24,516 nt of DNA, from positions 1-24,516 of the IMG/VR virus record IMGVR_UViG_3300035659_000453; one strand, given 5' to 3'. The stretch is from a virus. Below are positions 1-6,931 of the stretch, in pieces. The stretch's first letter is position 1; every line of letters begins with the position of its first letter. The position numbers and the translations under genes were made by a program. Below the pieces are notes generated by a model. That model made no database searches. It was not told the origin of the DNA and worked only from the letters and a program-made list of their open reading frames with translations.

Positions 1-33
1 CACCAGAACATTTTGGGAATCATCAGATTCTAA
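1..33 (+). CDS. Possible 3' end of an upstream gene (partial)
   Basis: The first ten codons read without interruption to a TAA at 31-33, followed 15 bases later by the next gene with its own SD. Tight packing makes it likely that this is the tail of an upstream gene, probably structural, but ten codons cannot identify it and another frame could equally be the coding one. Confidence 0.3.
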   Translation, partial: HQNILGIIRF

Positions 34-48
34 TTTCAGGAGGATAAC

Positions 49-1722
49 ATGAAAGTTTTGAACTTTGCGAACGCCGCCGATCACGTCGAGTGGTCGCTCC
101 GGGATTTGTCCAACGATTTGATCAGCGGTTTCACCATTGCCTTTTGGGCGAACATCGCTTCTGGTGCGACGGTTTCGGGAGCGATTATCGTCGAGCAAAA
201 CGCCGCCTATCCCGACCTGACGCAGATCGCCATTGAGGGCGGGACGGATCGGATTGTTATCGGCGATGGTTCATCGGGCCCATTCGCTTGGGATGGACAA
301 GCCTATCTCGACGAGTGGCATCATTACGCATTCGTTTTCAGGGCCGCCAATATCGATCTCTATGTCGATGGGGCTCTCGTCGCCTCCGGGACGGGCCCGC
401 TGACCCGTGGGTTCGAGAAGAACAGCGTCATGAGCATCGGCCAATCTCACCTCGGAGACCTTACTGCGGCGGTGTGCAAGATGTCCAATCTCCACATTTA
501 CCTCGAAGAACTTACCGTCGAGAAAATAAATAAAATCCTCCAATATCAGGCTTACTACCTGACGAATTTGGAAATCTATTTCAAGCTCGACGGGACGCCC
601 GGGCGGTTCGTGAATCTTCAAAACGGCCATTCCTACTCGTACATCTCAAGTGGCGTGACGGTCGAGAACACGAACGCTCTCGATATTTACAACTTCAAAT
701 ATGGCGAAGCCGAATTTCCGCAGGCCGCATTTTTTAACGTGCTGAAGGAACCGCAGAGGACGACCATCCCTAAGATGGTGACGGCGGGAGAAGTTCTCTT
801 GGTCACCGGGAAGGATTTAAGTGGGTGTTCCATCCTCGATTTGTTCATCACCGACGAATCCGGGGCGGTGGTTTATTCTCCGTTTAACCCTTATGCGTGG
901 TATCACTTCAATGAATCGGCTGGCACCACCGTAAAAGACAGCTCCACCAATGGCCGGGACGCCATTCTCTACCCCGGATCGGGCGACGGATTCGTCGGTG
1001 GCAAATTGGGCAACGCCATCAGCTACGTCGGCGACACCTACGTCAACGCCGGGCAGATTGGCAACTTCGAGTGGAATGAACCATTCTCCTTGGAATGCTG
1101 GATTTACTACACGAACGACGGCTATCCGAGGTCGATCATGGGCCACATAGATCGTGCGTCGGCGACCGACCGGGGATACCTCCTGTTTGTGAATGACGGC
1201 TATCCGACGCTGTACATTTCAAACGACGCTTCCCTCGGAAAGGCCATCTACGTTTACGGGAACACACAGGTTCCGAATGCGGGCTGGCATCATCTGGTTG
1301 CGACCTACGACGGGAAAGGGCTGGCGGCAGGAGTTAAAATCTACCTCGACGGCATCTTGCAGGTCATGGGAATCGCAAACGACAACCTGTCCGCCGGGTC
1401 GATTAAAAGCTCGGCCAACTTCGCCTTCGGTTCAGCCAATCTTCTCGACTGGTATTTCTTCGGATCGATTGACGAATCCGTCATCTACGACATGGAATTA
1501 ACCCAAGCCCAAGTCTCGGATCGGTATAACGGCGGGGCTGGGACGGAGGCCATGTTCGCTCAAGCCTATTCGTCGCCCATCCCCGGGACGCTGGCATTTC
1601 CCGTCCCGGCCACCGTTCTTGGTGTTCCGGGCGAATACCATGTTCAATTGAAATATGGGAATGACTTGTTCGTGGATTATACGCCGATCCACACGCTGGA
1701 AGTTCTCGACACGCTGGGCTGA
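49..1722 (+). CDS. LamG/concanavalin-like phage structural protein
   Basis: A 557-residue protein with an AGGAGG site a few bases before the ATG. It contains two LamG-type (concanavalin A-like, carbohydrate-binding jelly roll) domains. The first covers about residues 1-165, with FTIAFWANI, EWHHYAFVF and IDLYVDGALV. The second covers about 282-498, with WYHFNESAGT, FSLECWIYY, GWHHLVATYDG, VKIYLDGIL and the closing IDESVIYDMELT. Residues about 240-277 and 503-557 look like two halves of one Ig-like beta domain into which the second LamG is inserted. There is no signal peptide. In phages such proteins are usually virion components (tail fibre, receptor-binding or capsid decoration); that role is inferred from family and from position before the terminator. 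It could also be a non-adhesive accessory virion protein. Confidence 0.8.
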   Translation: MKVLNFANAADHVEWSLRDLSNDLISGFTIAFWANIASGATVSGAIIVEQNAAYPDLTQIAIEGGTDRIVIGDGSSGPFAWDGQAYLDEWHHYAFVFRAANIDLYVDGALVASGTGPLTRGFEKNSVMSIGQSHLGDLTAAVCKMSNLHIYLEELTVEKINKILQYQAYYLTNLEIYFKLDGTPGRFVNLQNGHSYSYISSGVTVENTNALDIYNFKYGEAEFPQAAFFNVLKEPQRTTIPKMVTAGEVLLVTGKDLSGCSILDLFITDESGAVVYSPFNPYAWYHFNESAGTTVKDSSTNGRDAILYPGSGDGFVGGKLGNAISYVGDTYVNAGQIGNFEWNEPFSLECWIYYTNDGYPRSIMGHIDRASATDRGYLLFVNDGYPTLYISNDASLGKAIYVYGNTQVPNAGWHHLVATYDGKGLAAGVKIYLDGILQVMGIANDNLSAGSIKSSANFAFGSANLLDWYFFGSIDESVIYDMELTQAQVSDRYNGGAGTEAMFAQAYSSPIPGTLAFPVPATVLGVPGEYHVQLKYGNDLFVDYTPIHTLEVLDTLG

Positions 1723-1756
1723 CATTCTGGTTGACTACTATGATATTATCCTGTCA

Positions 1757-2245
1757 ATGAGAACCCTCGGACAGATTATCGACGAGGCCGTGAAACAGCA
1801 ATATGGGGACAGCACCAAACCCCACCCGTTGTCAATCGCCGACAAAGTTCCTGACCGCCAAAAATACTCGAGGGAGTTCCTTGTCCAAATTAAAAACGCC
1901 GGGCTCCAAGAACCCGCCAGCGAATATCGCTTCCATCCTGTCCGGCTTTGGAGGCTTGATTTTGCGTACCCTGAAAAGAAAATCGCCATCGAAATCGACG
2001 GGGGTGGGTGGGGACGGCCTGTTTTTTGTAACAGATGCCGCCAGCCCGTTACCCGTTTCGTCAACGGCAGATCGTATCCGGTCAGAGAGGGAGGCCGCCA
2101 CCACACCGCCAAAGGGGCCGAGAACGACAACGAAAAGAAAAACACCCTCGCTGAAATGGGCTGGCGTGTTCTCACGTTCAACCCCAAACACATCCGGGAA
2201 AAATCAGCCATCGAGAGTTTAAAAAAGCTAATCGGCGAACCGTGA
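1757..2245 (+). CDS. Small DUF559/Vsr-like endonuclease
   Basis: A 162-residue protein with a PD-(D/E)XK core. RLDFAYPEKKIAIEIDGG (about 66-83) supplies candidate metal ligands D68, E79 and D81. GRHHTAKGAENDNEKKN (113-129) and GWRVLTFNPKHI (135-146) match the C-terminal half of DUF559/Vsr-like enzymes. An insert at about 87-112 carries a CNRC pair (91-94) that could bind zinc with the nearby histidines. The family includes mismatch (Vsr), restriction-associated and homing-type nucleases; free-standing phage copies are common and their role is usually unknown. The ATG at 1757 was chosen because upstream codons in this frame overlap the LamG gene; no SD is visible, so expression may be weak or coupled. 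A selfish (homing) nuclease is an alternative reading. Confidence 0.72.
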   Translation: MRTLGQIIDEAVKQQYGDSTKPHPLSIADKVPDRQKYSREFLVQIKNAGLQEPASEYRFHPVRLWRLDFAYPEKKIAIEIDGGGWGRPVFCNRCRQPVTRFVNGRSYPVREGGRHHTAKGAENDNEKKNTLAEMGWRVLTFNPKHIREKSAIESLKKLIGEP

Positions 2246-2310
2246 AAGTGCCAGTGAATCCGGTTCCTCCGGGACGTGCGTCGAGGCTGGCTCAATACTT
2301 GACTCACATT

Positions 2311-2485
2311 GTCCCCCGGCGGCGGGGAAACCATGCCCCCTATCGCCGGGTTATTTTCACCTGAAAATAGTGCTTGCAACCCGGATTTCTATTTCGTAAC
2401 TTGCGACCCATGGAAAGGGAGATCCAACATAATTTTGAATTTAGGGGTGCGACAGCGGATCTCCCAAGAAACACTGTCCACCCCT
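2311..2485 (+). other. Folded intergenic RNA segment, possible pseudoknot
   Basis: No credible reading frame. Stems seen directly: CCCCG (2314-2318) with CGGGG (2323-2327); TATTTTC (2352-2358) with GAAAATA (2363-2369); GGGAGATCC (2417-2425) with GGATCTCCC (2457-2465); AGGGGTG (2443-2449) with CACCCCT (2479-2485). The last two are interleaved, which is the order of an H-type pseudoknot or of two mutually exclusive hairpins. An intrinsic terminator begins two bases after the last arm. This could be a structured 3' UTR, an attenuator or a small RNA; no known RNA family is recognised. Confidence 0.5.
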
Positions 2486-2486
2486 C

Positions 2487-2524
2487 AAAATCCTCGGCGG
2501 AGAAATTCGTCGGGGATTTTTTTT
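2487..2524 (+). terminator. Rho-independent terminator
   Basis: AAAATCCTCGGCG (2487-2499) pairs over 13 positions, two of them G-U, with CGTCGGGGATTTT (2508-2520) around an 8-base loop, and runs into eight consecutive T residues at 2517-2524. It lies after the LamG/endonuclease genes and before the recombination operon, so it probably closes the upstream late transcript. Confidence 0.88.
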
Positions 2525-2693
2525 GGGCCGTGAACTTACGATCTCGCAAGAGAACGAGTTTTCCGGGGTCGATTCGGGTGGATGCGTGAAACCGAATCTG
2601 AGGGCCGGAATGGATGCAGGTCAATTAACGCAAGCTTGCTCCCACGGCAGAATTTAGGGACAGCAATCAATCGACGCTCGACAACCCTTAAAA

Positions 2694-2822
2694 ATGGCGA
2701 AGAGACGAGAAAAGCCAGAGGATTCCTTACCCGAGCAAGTGAACGGCTTAACACTCGGCAAATTCCGTGAGAATCTTTTTTTAAAAACGAATCGCCTGAA
2801 CAACGATTCAGTCTTCTGGTAG
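2694..2822 (+). CDS. Possible 42-residue protein, unknown
   Basis: A short frame, beginning MAKRREKPEDSLPEQ and ending NNDSVFW, in the gap between terminator and promoter. It has no SD, its codons are less G/C-ended than those of neighbours, and no family is recognised. It is listed because it is the only protein-like frame in 2525-3009; the rest of that stretch shows only short inverted repeats such as GAATCG/CGATTC near 2791-2812 and the promoter region. Confidence 0.2.
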   Translation: MAKRREKPEDSLPEQVNGLTLGKFRENLFLKTNRLNNDSVFW

Positions 2823-2912
2823 GCAGGACAAAGCCTTTTCAGTACACCAATTTCGGAGACCTAAAGAGAAAGGGAGAGGGTTGCTTGGTGGTCGGCATCT
2901 ACGTTTGATATC

Positions 2913-2976
2913 TCACGGAGAGATAAGCCGTGATCCGAGAATTGATTTGAACAAACGGACAAAAAAAGCTTAGAAT
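2913..2976 (+). promoter_or_regulatory. Promoter region of recombination operon with inverted repeat
   Basis: TTGAAC (2947-2952) and TAGAAT (2971-2976) are separated by 18 bases, a fair sigma70 pair 34 bases before the ATG at 3010. Just upstream, TCACGG (2913-2918) and CCGTGA (2928-2933) form a perfect inverted repeat, overlapped by a second one, TATCTC (2909-2914) with GAGATA (2920-2925). The position suggests a regulator site. A CTTATATAC element follows at 2984-2992 and is a competing candidate for the promoter core. Confidence 0.5.
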
Positions 2977-3009
2977 CACTTTTCTTATATACGAATGGAG
3001 GACAAAAGC

Positions 3010-3846
3010 ATGGACAACCAAATGACTCAAGGCGACAACGGCACACCGATAGAAAAGGGCGGCAACGGGCCCACTGGCAATTCAAAAATACTCGAGGTGA
3101 TGATGGACAGGGCGATCCGCTATCCCCGGGACGAGTACCACGCTCTCGAACGAGCGACGCAGGAATTGGAGAAGGTTCCCGGGCTGGCCGAGGATGCGTA
3201 CTACTCGATCCCTTACGAAAATTCCGACACGGGTAAAAAGGTTCCGGTCGAAGGATTGACCATCGGGGCATCGCTGGCCTTGATTCGATTTTGGGGAAAC
3301 GTCGTGTCCGGCGGGCGGATAACGTTCGAGGACGACAAGGGCTGGGAGCTTGAGGGCTTCGCCTACGATCTCGAAAACAATATCCTGATTCAAAAGCCGT
3401 TCCGAGTGTCCAAGTTCTATAAGCCCCGGGGCGGGCAGGGCGTGGTTCCGCTGTCGCACGACCGCCGGGTGGTCATCCTTCAGGCCGGGGTGTCGAAGGC
3501 CCAGCGTAACGCCGCCCTCGCCATCATCCCGAACTGGGCCAAGGACGCCTACTTCACCAAAGCCAAACAGCTCGTCCTGAACCCGCCGAAGTCTCATGTC
3601 AAGGCCGAGAAGTCTTTACAGGAAAAAATCCTCGATGTGAAAAACGCCTTCCGTAAGAACTGGAACGTGACCGACGCCGAAATGAACGATTACATCGCCG
3701 GGCTGGGTGACGTGGAAACCGACGAGGCCCTATACGTTCACCTTGTCGGCCTTGGGAAGGGCATCAAGGAAGGCCGGGCGACCGCCGATCAGGTATTTGG
3801 TCGGGTGAAAGACCAGCCCGCCATGCCGACCGAGGTGGGTCAATGA
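3010..3846 (+). CDS. Putative phage ssDNA-annealing/recombination protein
   Basis: The ATG at 3010 follows GGAGG (2997-3001) by 8 bases; an ATG at 2995 overlaps that site and is rejected. The 278-residue product carries EGLTIGASLALIRFWGN (81-97), AYDLE (118-122), a basic SKFYKPR segment, and QRNAALAIIP (165-174) followed by a Lys-rich helix. This order resembles a widespread phage family with the pattern GPSIRLAEI..AWGN, HDLE.N and ALRNAI..VIP, usually found beside RecB/Cas4-type exonucleases and suspected to anneal single strands or assist recombination. The nuclease three genes downstream supports that. Function is inferred; the N-terminal 25 residues look disordered. It is the first gene of the left-hand operon. 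Confidence 0.55.
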   Translation: MDNQMTQGDNGTPIEKGGNGPTGNSKILEVMMDRAIRYPRDEYHALERATQELEKVPGLAEDAYYSIPYENSDTGKKVPVEGLTIGASLALIRFWGNVVSGGRITFEDDKGWELEGFAYDLENNILIQKPFRVSKFYKPRGGQGVVPLSHDRRVVILQAGVSKAQRNAALAIIPNWAKDAYFTKAKQLVLNPPKSHVKAEKSLQEKILDVKNAFRKNWNVTDAEMNDYIAGLGDVETDEALYVHLVGLGKGIKEGRATADQVFGRVKDQPAMPTEVGQ

Positions 3847-4121
3847 AGCGATATCTCCTGCTTTTGATTCTCGTCGCCGCCACCACGCTGGGCGTGAACT
3901 ACGCCATCGGGAAGGAACGGGCCAGATACACCGGGCTCCGTAAAATCTACAACGAAACCGTCATCGCCTATATACGGGTGAAGGTGGGGCCCATGCCGAA
4001 AGAACAACTTGACTCCTTGCGGGCTGTTGTTGAAAAATCAACCCCTCGATTCATTTCGGATACCGCCGTTGACTTCGGGGTCAGGAAGGGCCCGGACGGC
4101 AAATGGAAGGTGGCACCCTAA
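3843..4121 (+). CDS. Small protein with N-terminal signal or membrane anchor
   Basis: 92 residues, overlapping the previous stop (ATGA), with GAGGTGGG as SD. The N-terminus MKRYLLLLILVAATTLG is a typical signal peptide or single membrane segment. The rest is soluble and charged, with no Cys and no recognised family. A short envelope-located protein inside a recombination operon is unusual; it may be an accessory gene riding in the operon. No function can be assigned. Confidence 0.65.
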   Translation: MKRYLLLLILVAATTLGVNYAIGKERARYTGLRKIYNETVIAYIRVKVGPMPKEQLDSLRAVVEKSTPRFISDTAVDFGVRKGPDGKWKVAP

Positions 4122-4402
4122 TGGAGATATTTAAATACACGGCATGGGCGTTCAAGAATTATCAAGCGGTCATGAAAAAAAGGGAAGCCCAAAAACAGCT
4201 TGAGAAATTCACCATTCCCCAAAGCGATTACGACAACCTGATGCGGCTCTCTAAAAAGCGGGTCGAGGTAGACGCTTCGCTTTCCAAGGCGTGGAAGGAA
4301 ATCGGCGACAAGATGGGGTTTGATTTCAGAACCGTCCAGCCGATGCACCCCGCCCCATCCCCGGAAATTCTCGCCCTGAAAATTCCCCTGCACGTCGTAT
4401 GA
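4121..4402 (+). CDS. Hypothetical protein
   Basis: 93 residues. The ATG at 4121 overlaps the previous TAA as TAATG and has GGAAGGTGG upstream; an in-frame ATG at 4103 would place the start before that SD, so 4121 is preferred. The sequence is Lys/Ala-rich and probably helical in its first half (KKREAQKQLEKF), ending in a proline-rich tail. No domain recognised. It is coupled to the nuclease gene by an ATGA overlap, suggesting co-expression with it. Confidence 0.6.
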   Translation: MEIFKYTAWAFKNYQAVMKKREAQKQLEKFTIPQSDYDNLMRLSKKRVEVDASLSKAWKEIGDKMGFDFRTVQPMHPAPSPEILALKIPLHVV

Positions 4403-5037
4403 CCAACATTGCCTTCGACGAGGCCACGCACTCGTATTGGATCGACGGCAAGAAGGCGACCAGCGTGACGGAATCGCTGAAGCTGGCCGGGCTCATCGAC
4501 GGCATCCAGTTCGCATCCGAGGAGGCCCTTTGGCGGGGCAAGGCCGTCCACGCCGCCATCCACTTCTACCACAAGGGAACCCTGAACTGGGATTCCCTTG
4601 ACGAACGCCTCGTCCCGTTCGTGCGGGGGTATTTGAAATTCATCGAGGATACCGGGTTCGTGCCGGAGGAGTGGGAGAAGCGGGTGTCCATCCCGCATTT
4701 GATTTTGTGCGGGACGCTGGACGTGATCGGCGTCCTCCCGGACGGCTCCCGGGCCCTGATCGATTTCAAGACCGGATTGCAGGCCAACATGGGCGAATGG
4801 GTGGGCCTTCAGCTTGCCCTGTACGACATGGCCATGGGGCTGGTCACCCCGGCCCGCAAGAGGTATGGTCTGAAGCTCATGGGCGAGAACAATTACCGGC
4901 TTTTTCCCTTCACCGACCCGATGGATTACACGGTCGCTCTTTCAGCAGTAAATATCGCTAATTGGAGGATTCGCAGGCATGGAAAAGATACTGGACAGAC
5001 TTCCCGAAATCAAGACAACCAACCACTCCCTCATTGA
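4399..5037 (+). CDS. RecB/Cas4-like PD-(D/E)XK nuclease
   Basis: 212 residues, starting in the ATGA overlap with the previous gene. Visible motifs: GKAVHAAI (47-54, a helix I histidine), GTLDVIG (105-111, D108), IDFKTG (121-126, D122 and K124) and QLALYDMA (138-145, the QxxxY motif). This H, GxxD, DxK, QxxxY set defines the RecB/AddB/Cas4-type nuclease fold, which resects DNA ends with a divalent metal. No Cys cluster for an iron-sulphur site is seen. With the annealing candidate at 3010 it forms a plausible exonuclease/annealase pair like lambda Exo/Bet. The last 59 bases overlap the next gene. Confidence 0.8.
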   Translation: MTNIAFDEATHSYWIDGKKATSVTESLKLAGLIDGIQFASEEALWRGKAVHAAIHFYHKGTLNWDSLDERLVPFVRGYLKFIEDTGFVPEEWEKRVSIPHLILCGTLDVIGVLPDGSRALIDFKTGLQANMGEWVGLQLALYDMAMGLVTPARKRYGLKLMGENNYRLFPFTDPMDYTVALSAVNIANWRIRRHGKDTGQTSRNQDNQPLPH

Positions 5038-5662
5038 AAAATCGAGGGCTCTCGCTCAAGGCATAATCGACGAGGCCACGTTCAAAGACGCCGGGGCCTT
5101 CGTCTTGGAAATCGACCGCAGACTTAAGTGGTGGACGGACACCATCGCCCCCGCCGTTGACGCCGCCTACAACGCCCACAAAGAAATGGTCAAGGTCAAA
5201 AAGGAAGTGGCCCTCCCGCTTGAGATGGCGAAGAGCGAGGTGGCCCAATCCATGTCCCGGTTCGATGCGGAGCAGAAGCGGAAGGCCCGGGAGCAGGAAG
5301 AACGAATCCGGCAGGGAATGAAAAAGCAACAGGAAGATAACCTGATCAACGTGGCGGCGGGCCTTGAGAAAACAGGCGACAAGGAAATGGCGGACGCCGT
5401 TCTGGCGACACCCATCGTGGACGTGGCCCCCCGAATCGAAACCCCCAAGGTCGAAGGCATCTCATTCCAGACCCGGTATTCGGCGGAGGTGTTCGACATG
5501 GCCGCCCTGATTAAGGCCGTGGCCGAAGGGCGGGCCCCGCAGATCGCCTTGGAGGCCAACACCGTGTTCTTAAATCGGCAGGCCGTGGCCCTCAAGTCGG
5601 AATTTAAGTGCCCCGGGGTTCGGGTGTTGGAAACGAAAATCCCCGTGACCAGATCAAGGTGA
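4979..5662 (+). CDS. Coiled-coil phage protein of recombination module
   Basis: 227 residues. GGAGG at 4964-4968 lies 10 bases before the ATG. The middle, about 90-125, is a charged coiled coil (RFDAEQKRKAREQEERIRQ). The C-terminal domain, about 160-222, reads like GISFQTRY, ALIKAVAEGRAP, LEANTVFLNRQA and PGVRVLE, a pattern seen in many phage proteins encoded next to RecT/Erf-type and exonuclease genes. No catalytic residues are evident. A helper, such as a partner of the nuclease or annealing protein, is a reasonable inference, not a demonstrated role. Confidence 0.6.
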   Translation: MEKILDRLPEIKTTNHSLIEKSRALAQGIIDEATFKDAGAFVLEIDRRLKWWTDTIAPAVDAAYNAHKEMVKVKKEVALPLEMAKSEVAQSMSRFDAEQKRKAREQEERIRQGMKKQQEDNLINVAAGLEKTGDKEMADAVLATPIVDVAPRIETPKVEGISFQTRYSAEVFDMAALIKAVAEGRAPQIALEANTVFLNRQAVALKSEFKCPGVRVLETKIPVTRSR

Positions 5663-5666
5663 TCCA

Positions 5667-5837
5667 ATGGGCGATGCGGCGGATTCAATTATCGACGGCG
5701 AGTGCTGTGAATCATGCGGGGATTATATAGGCCCGGGCGACGGGTATCCCCGCCGATGCCGGAATTGTCAAAACGAAAACAAAAATGGAGGAAGCAATGA
5801 AGGGAACAAAACCAGACATAAAAACAAAAGAGTTTGA
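5667..5837 (+). CDS. 56-residue zinc-ribbon mini-protein
   Basis: AAGGTGATC, a long match to the anti-SD, ends directly before CAATG. The product has GECCESCGDY and RRCRNCQN, two CxxC pairs about fourteen residues apart, as in a zinc ribbon, followed by a basic, Asn/Lys-rich tail. The 3' 41 bases overlap the next gene in another frame, so the tail may be tolerated rather than selected. It belongs to the Cys-rich mini-protein group of this phage. Nucleic-acid or protein binding is the usual inference. Confidence 0.5.
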   Translation: MGDAADSIIDGECCESCGDYIGPGDGYPRRCRNCQNENKNGGSNEGNKTRHKNKRV

Positions 5838-6069
5838 GGAAACCAAGGCCACTTTCAACAGCGAACTGCACCGGGCGATCCACGCACTGTGGAACAAGAA
5901 GGCCCAGCTCACGGTGGTGAAGGAAGAGCTTGATGTCCTCAGCGGTCATGTGGTAACAGAACTGAAGAAGGCCGGGAAGGATTTTATCCGGGTGCAGATC
6001 GACCATAACTGGGTCGAAGCCGAAATCAAACGGTCGGACGAGAAGCTGGTACTCAAAGCGATTATATAA
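5797..6069 (+). CDS. Hypothetical helical protein
   Basis: 90 residues. GGAGG (5787-5791) five bases before the ATG at 5797 decides the start over the ATG at 5785. It is rich in Lys and Glu; the segment KKAQLTVVKEELDVLSGHVV suggests a helix or short coiled coil, followed by a beta-like end (FIRVQIDHNWVEAEIKRS). No family recognised. Its last codons contain TATATA, part of a 12-base string repeated at 13171-13182. Confidence 0.65.
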   Translation: MKGTKPDIKTKEFEETKATFNSELHRAIHALWNKKAQLTVVKEELDVLSGHVVTELKKAGKDFIRVQIDHNWVEAEIKRSDEKLVLKAII

Positions 6070-6079
6070 GGGGGCACAA

Positions 6080-6409
6080 ATGGCAGGATTCAGGAAAAAG
6101 AGCGAGTCGGAATTTATCCCACCGCTGGTCGTAAAGGAACACAAGCAGTATGAGTTTAAAGGCGGCGTGGTCAAATACTGGACGGTTCGCTGGCATTACA
6201 ACGGCAAGCCACTCGATCCGGTATTCGAGAAACGGGATTTCTACCAGACCGATTCCGGGCTTCGCATGGGCAAGGCCAAGGGCCTGAATTTGGCCGACCT
6301 AAAGTGGCTGACCGAGAACTGGGATTCCGTCGTCGCCTCGATCACTGGCGGCCCGGCCCCGGCGGCCCAACCAGAACCGGACGCCGAACCACACGACGTT
6401 TTCGCATAA
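6080..6409 (+). CDS. Hypothetical protein with acidic Pro/Ala tail
   Basis: 109 residues, preceded by AAGGGGG six bases before the ATG. The first 85 residues are a compact basic and aromatic domain (QYEFKGGVVKYWTVRWHYNGK, then KGLNLADLKWLTENWDS). The tail is a flexible acidic stretch with GGPAPAAQPEPDAEP, the pattern of a linker or a C-terminal protein-interaction tail such as single-strand DNA-binding proteins have, though the body is not an OB fold that I can recognise. Function unknown. Confidence 0.65.
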   Translation: MAGFRKKSESEFIPPLVVKEHKQYEFKGGVVKYWTVRWHYNGKPLDPVFEKRDFYQTDSGLRMGKAKGLNLADLKWLTENWDSVVASITGGPAPAAQPEPDAEPHDVFA

Positions 6410-6414
6410 CGTGT

Positions 6415-6428
6415 CCCCCCGGCGGGGG
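6415..6428 (+). other. GC-rich hairpin after gene end
   Basis: CCCCC (6415-6419), loop CGGC, GGGGG (6424-6428). No T run follows, so it is not a normal intrinsic terminator. The surrounding TGTCCCCCCGGCGG closely resembles TGTCCCCCGGCGG at 2310-2322, also after a gene end. Confidence 0.4.
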
Positions 6429-6475
6429 CGGTGCTTTCCCCTTAAGGACATCGCCTCCGCCTTTCCTTTTTCCAA

Positions 6476-6796
6476 ATGGAACAGCTTATTTTAATCGAGT
6501 CACGCCGGAACAAAAAGAAGCCGAGGAAAACCAATCCCGTCCTCGTCCTTGTCGAAGTGTGGAAGGATATCGAGGGCATCCGGGACAGGGGCGAATCCTA
6601 TATACAGATGTGGAACAAAGAGTATTATTCCCGCCACGCTTATTGGTGTAAAAAAATACTAAACGTGGTGGGGTCGCCGCAGGCCGCCGCCGAGTGCATG
6701 GAAGAACTGGCGGTCTTTTTCAGGAAGAAGAAACTGTCGTATTCGATCTCGACCGTTCACAAGTGGGCCGAGAAGTGGGCGACCGGGAAAATCTGA
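6476..6796 (+). CDS. Hypothetical protein
   Basis: 106 residues with a very basic start (ESRRNKKKPRKTN) and a helical body containing SPQAAAECMEELAVFFRKKKL and STVHKWAEKWA. The C-terminal part could be a helix-turn-helix (a Ser-Xaa-Ser-Thr-Val-His-Lys-Trp recognition helix), making DNA binding possible. There is no SD before the ATG, only a pyrimidine-rich stretch. The start is the only one available in the frame. No family recognised. Confidence 0.55.
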   Translation: MEQLILIESRRNKKKPRKTNPVLVLVEVWKDIEGIRDRGESYIQMWNKEYYSRHAYWCKKILNVVGSPQAAAECMEELAVFFRKKKLSYSISTVHKWAEKWATGKI

Positions 6797-6931
6797 TGAC
6801 ACCCCGGCCCCACAATTCAAACGGCGGGGGGTAGGATTGGCCACCGCAGGCTTTCGGGGCCCGGGTGGTGGAAACGGGCGGGCGAATCGTTCTGGCCCAA
6901 AATAGGGCCGTTTAAAGCAAAAGGGGGACGC
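6797..6931 (+). other. Intergenic gap with hairpins
   Basis: 135 bases without a gene. CCACC (6841-6845) can pair with GGTGG (6864-6868), and GGCCC (6894-6898) pairs with GGGCC (6905-6909) around AAAATA, followed by TTTAAA, a weak terminator-like end. CCACCGCAGGCT at 6841-6852 resembles CCTCCGCAGGCT at 10039-10050 in another hairpin-bearing gap. A GGGGG site for the next gene closes the gap. Confidence 0.4.

Noticed and set aside
1655-1756. An upstream extension of the 1757 endonuclease.
   Set aside because: This part is the out-of-frame shadow of the LamG gene's 3' end.
2374-2589. A 71-residue + strand frame across the folded segment and terminator.
   Set aside because: It crosses the intrinsic terminator and the paired stems, has no SD, and reads as low-information sequence.
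2246-3009. tRNA or CRISPR in the large gap.
   Set aside because: No cloverleaf with a GGTTCGAATCC-type T arm, and no regular direct repeats with spacers.
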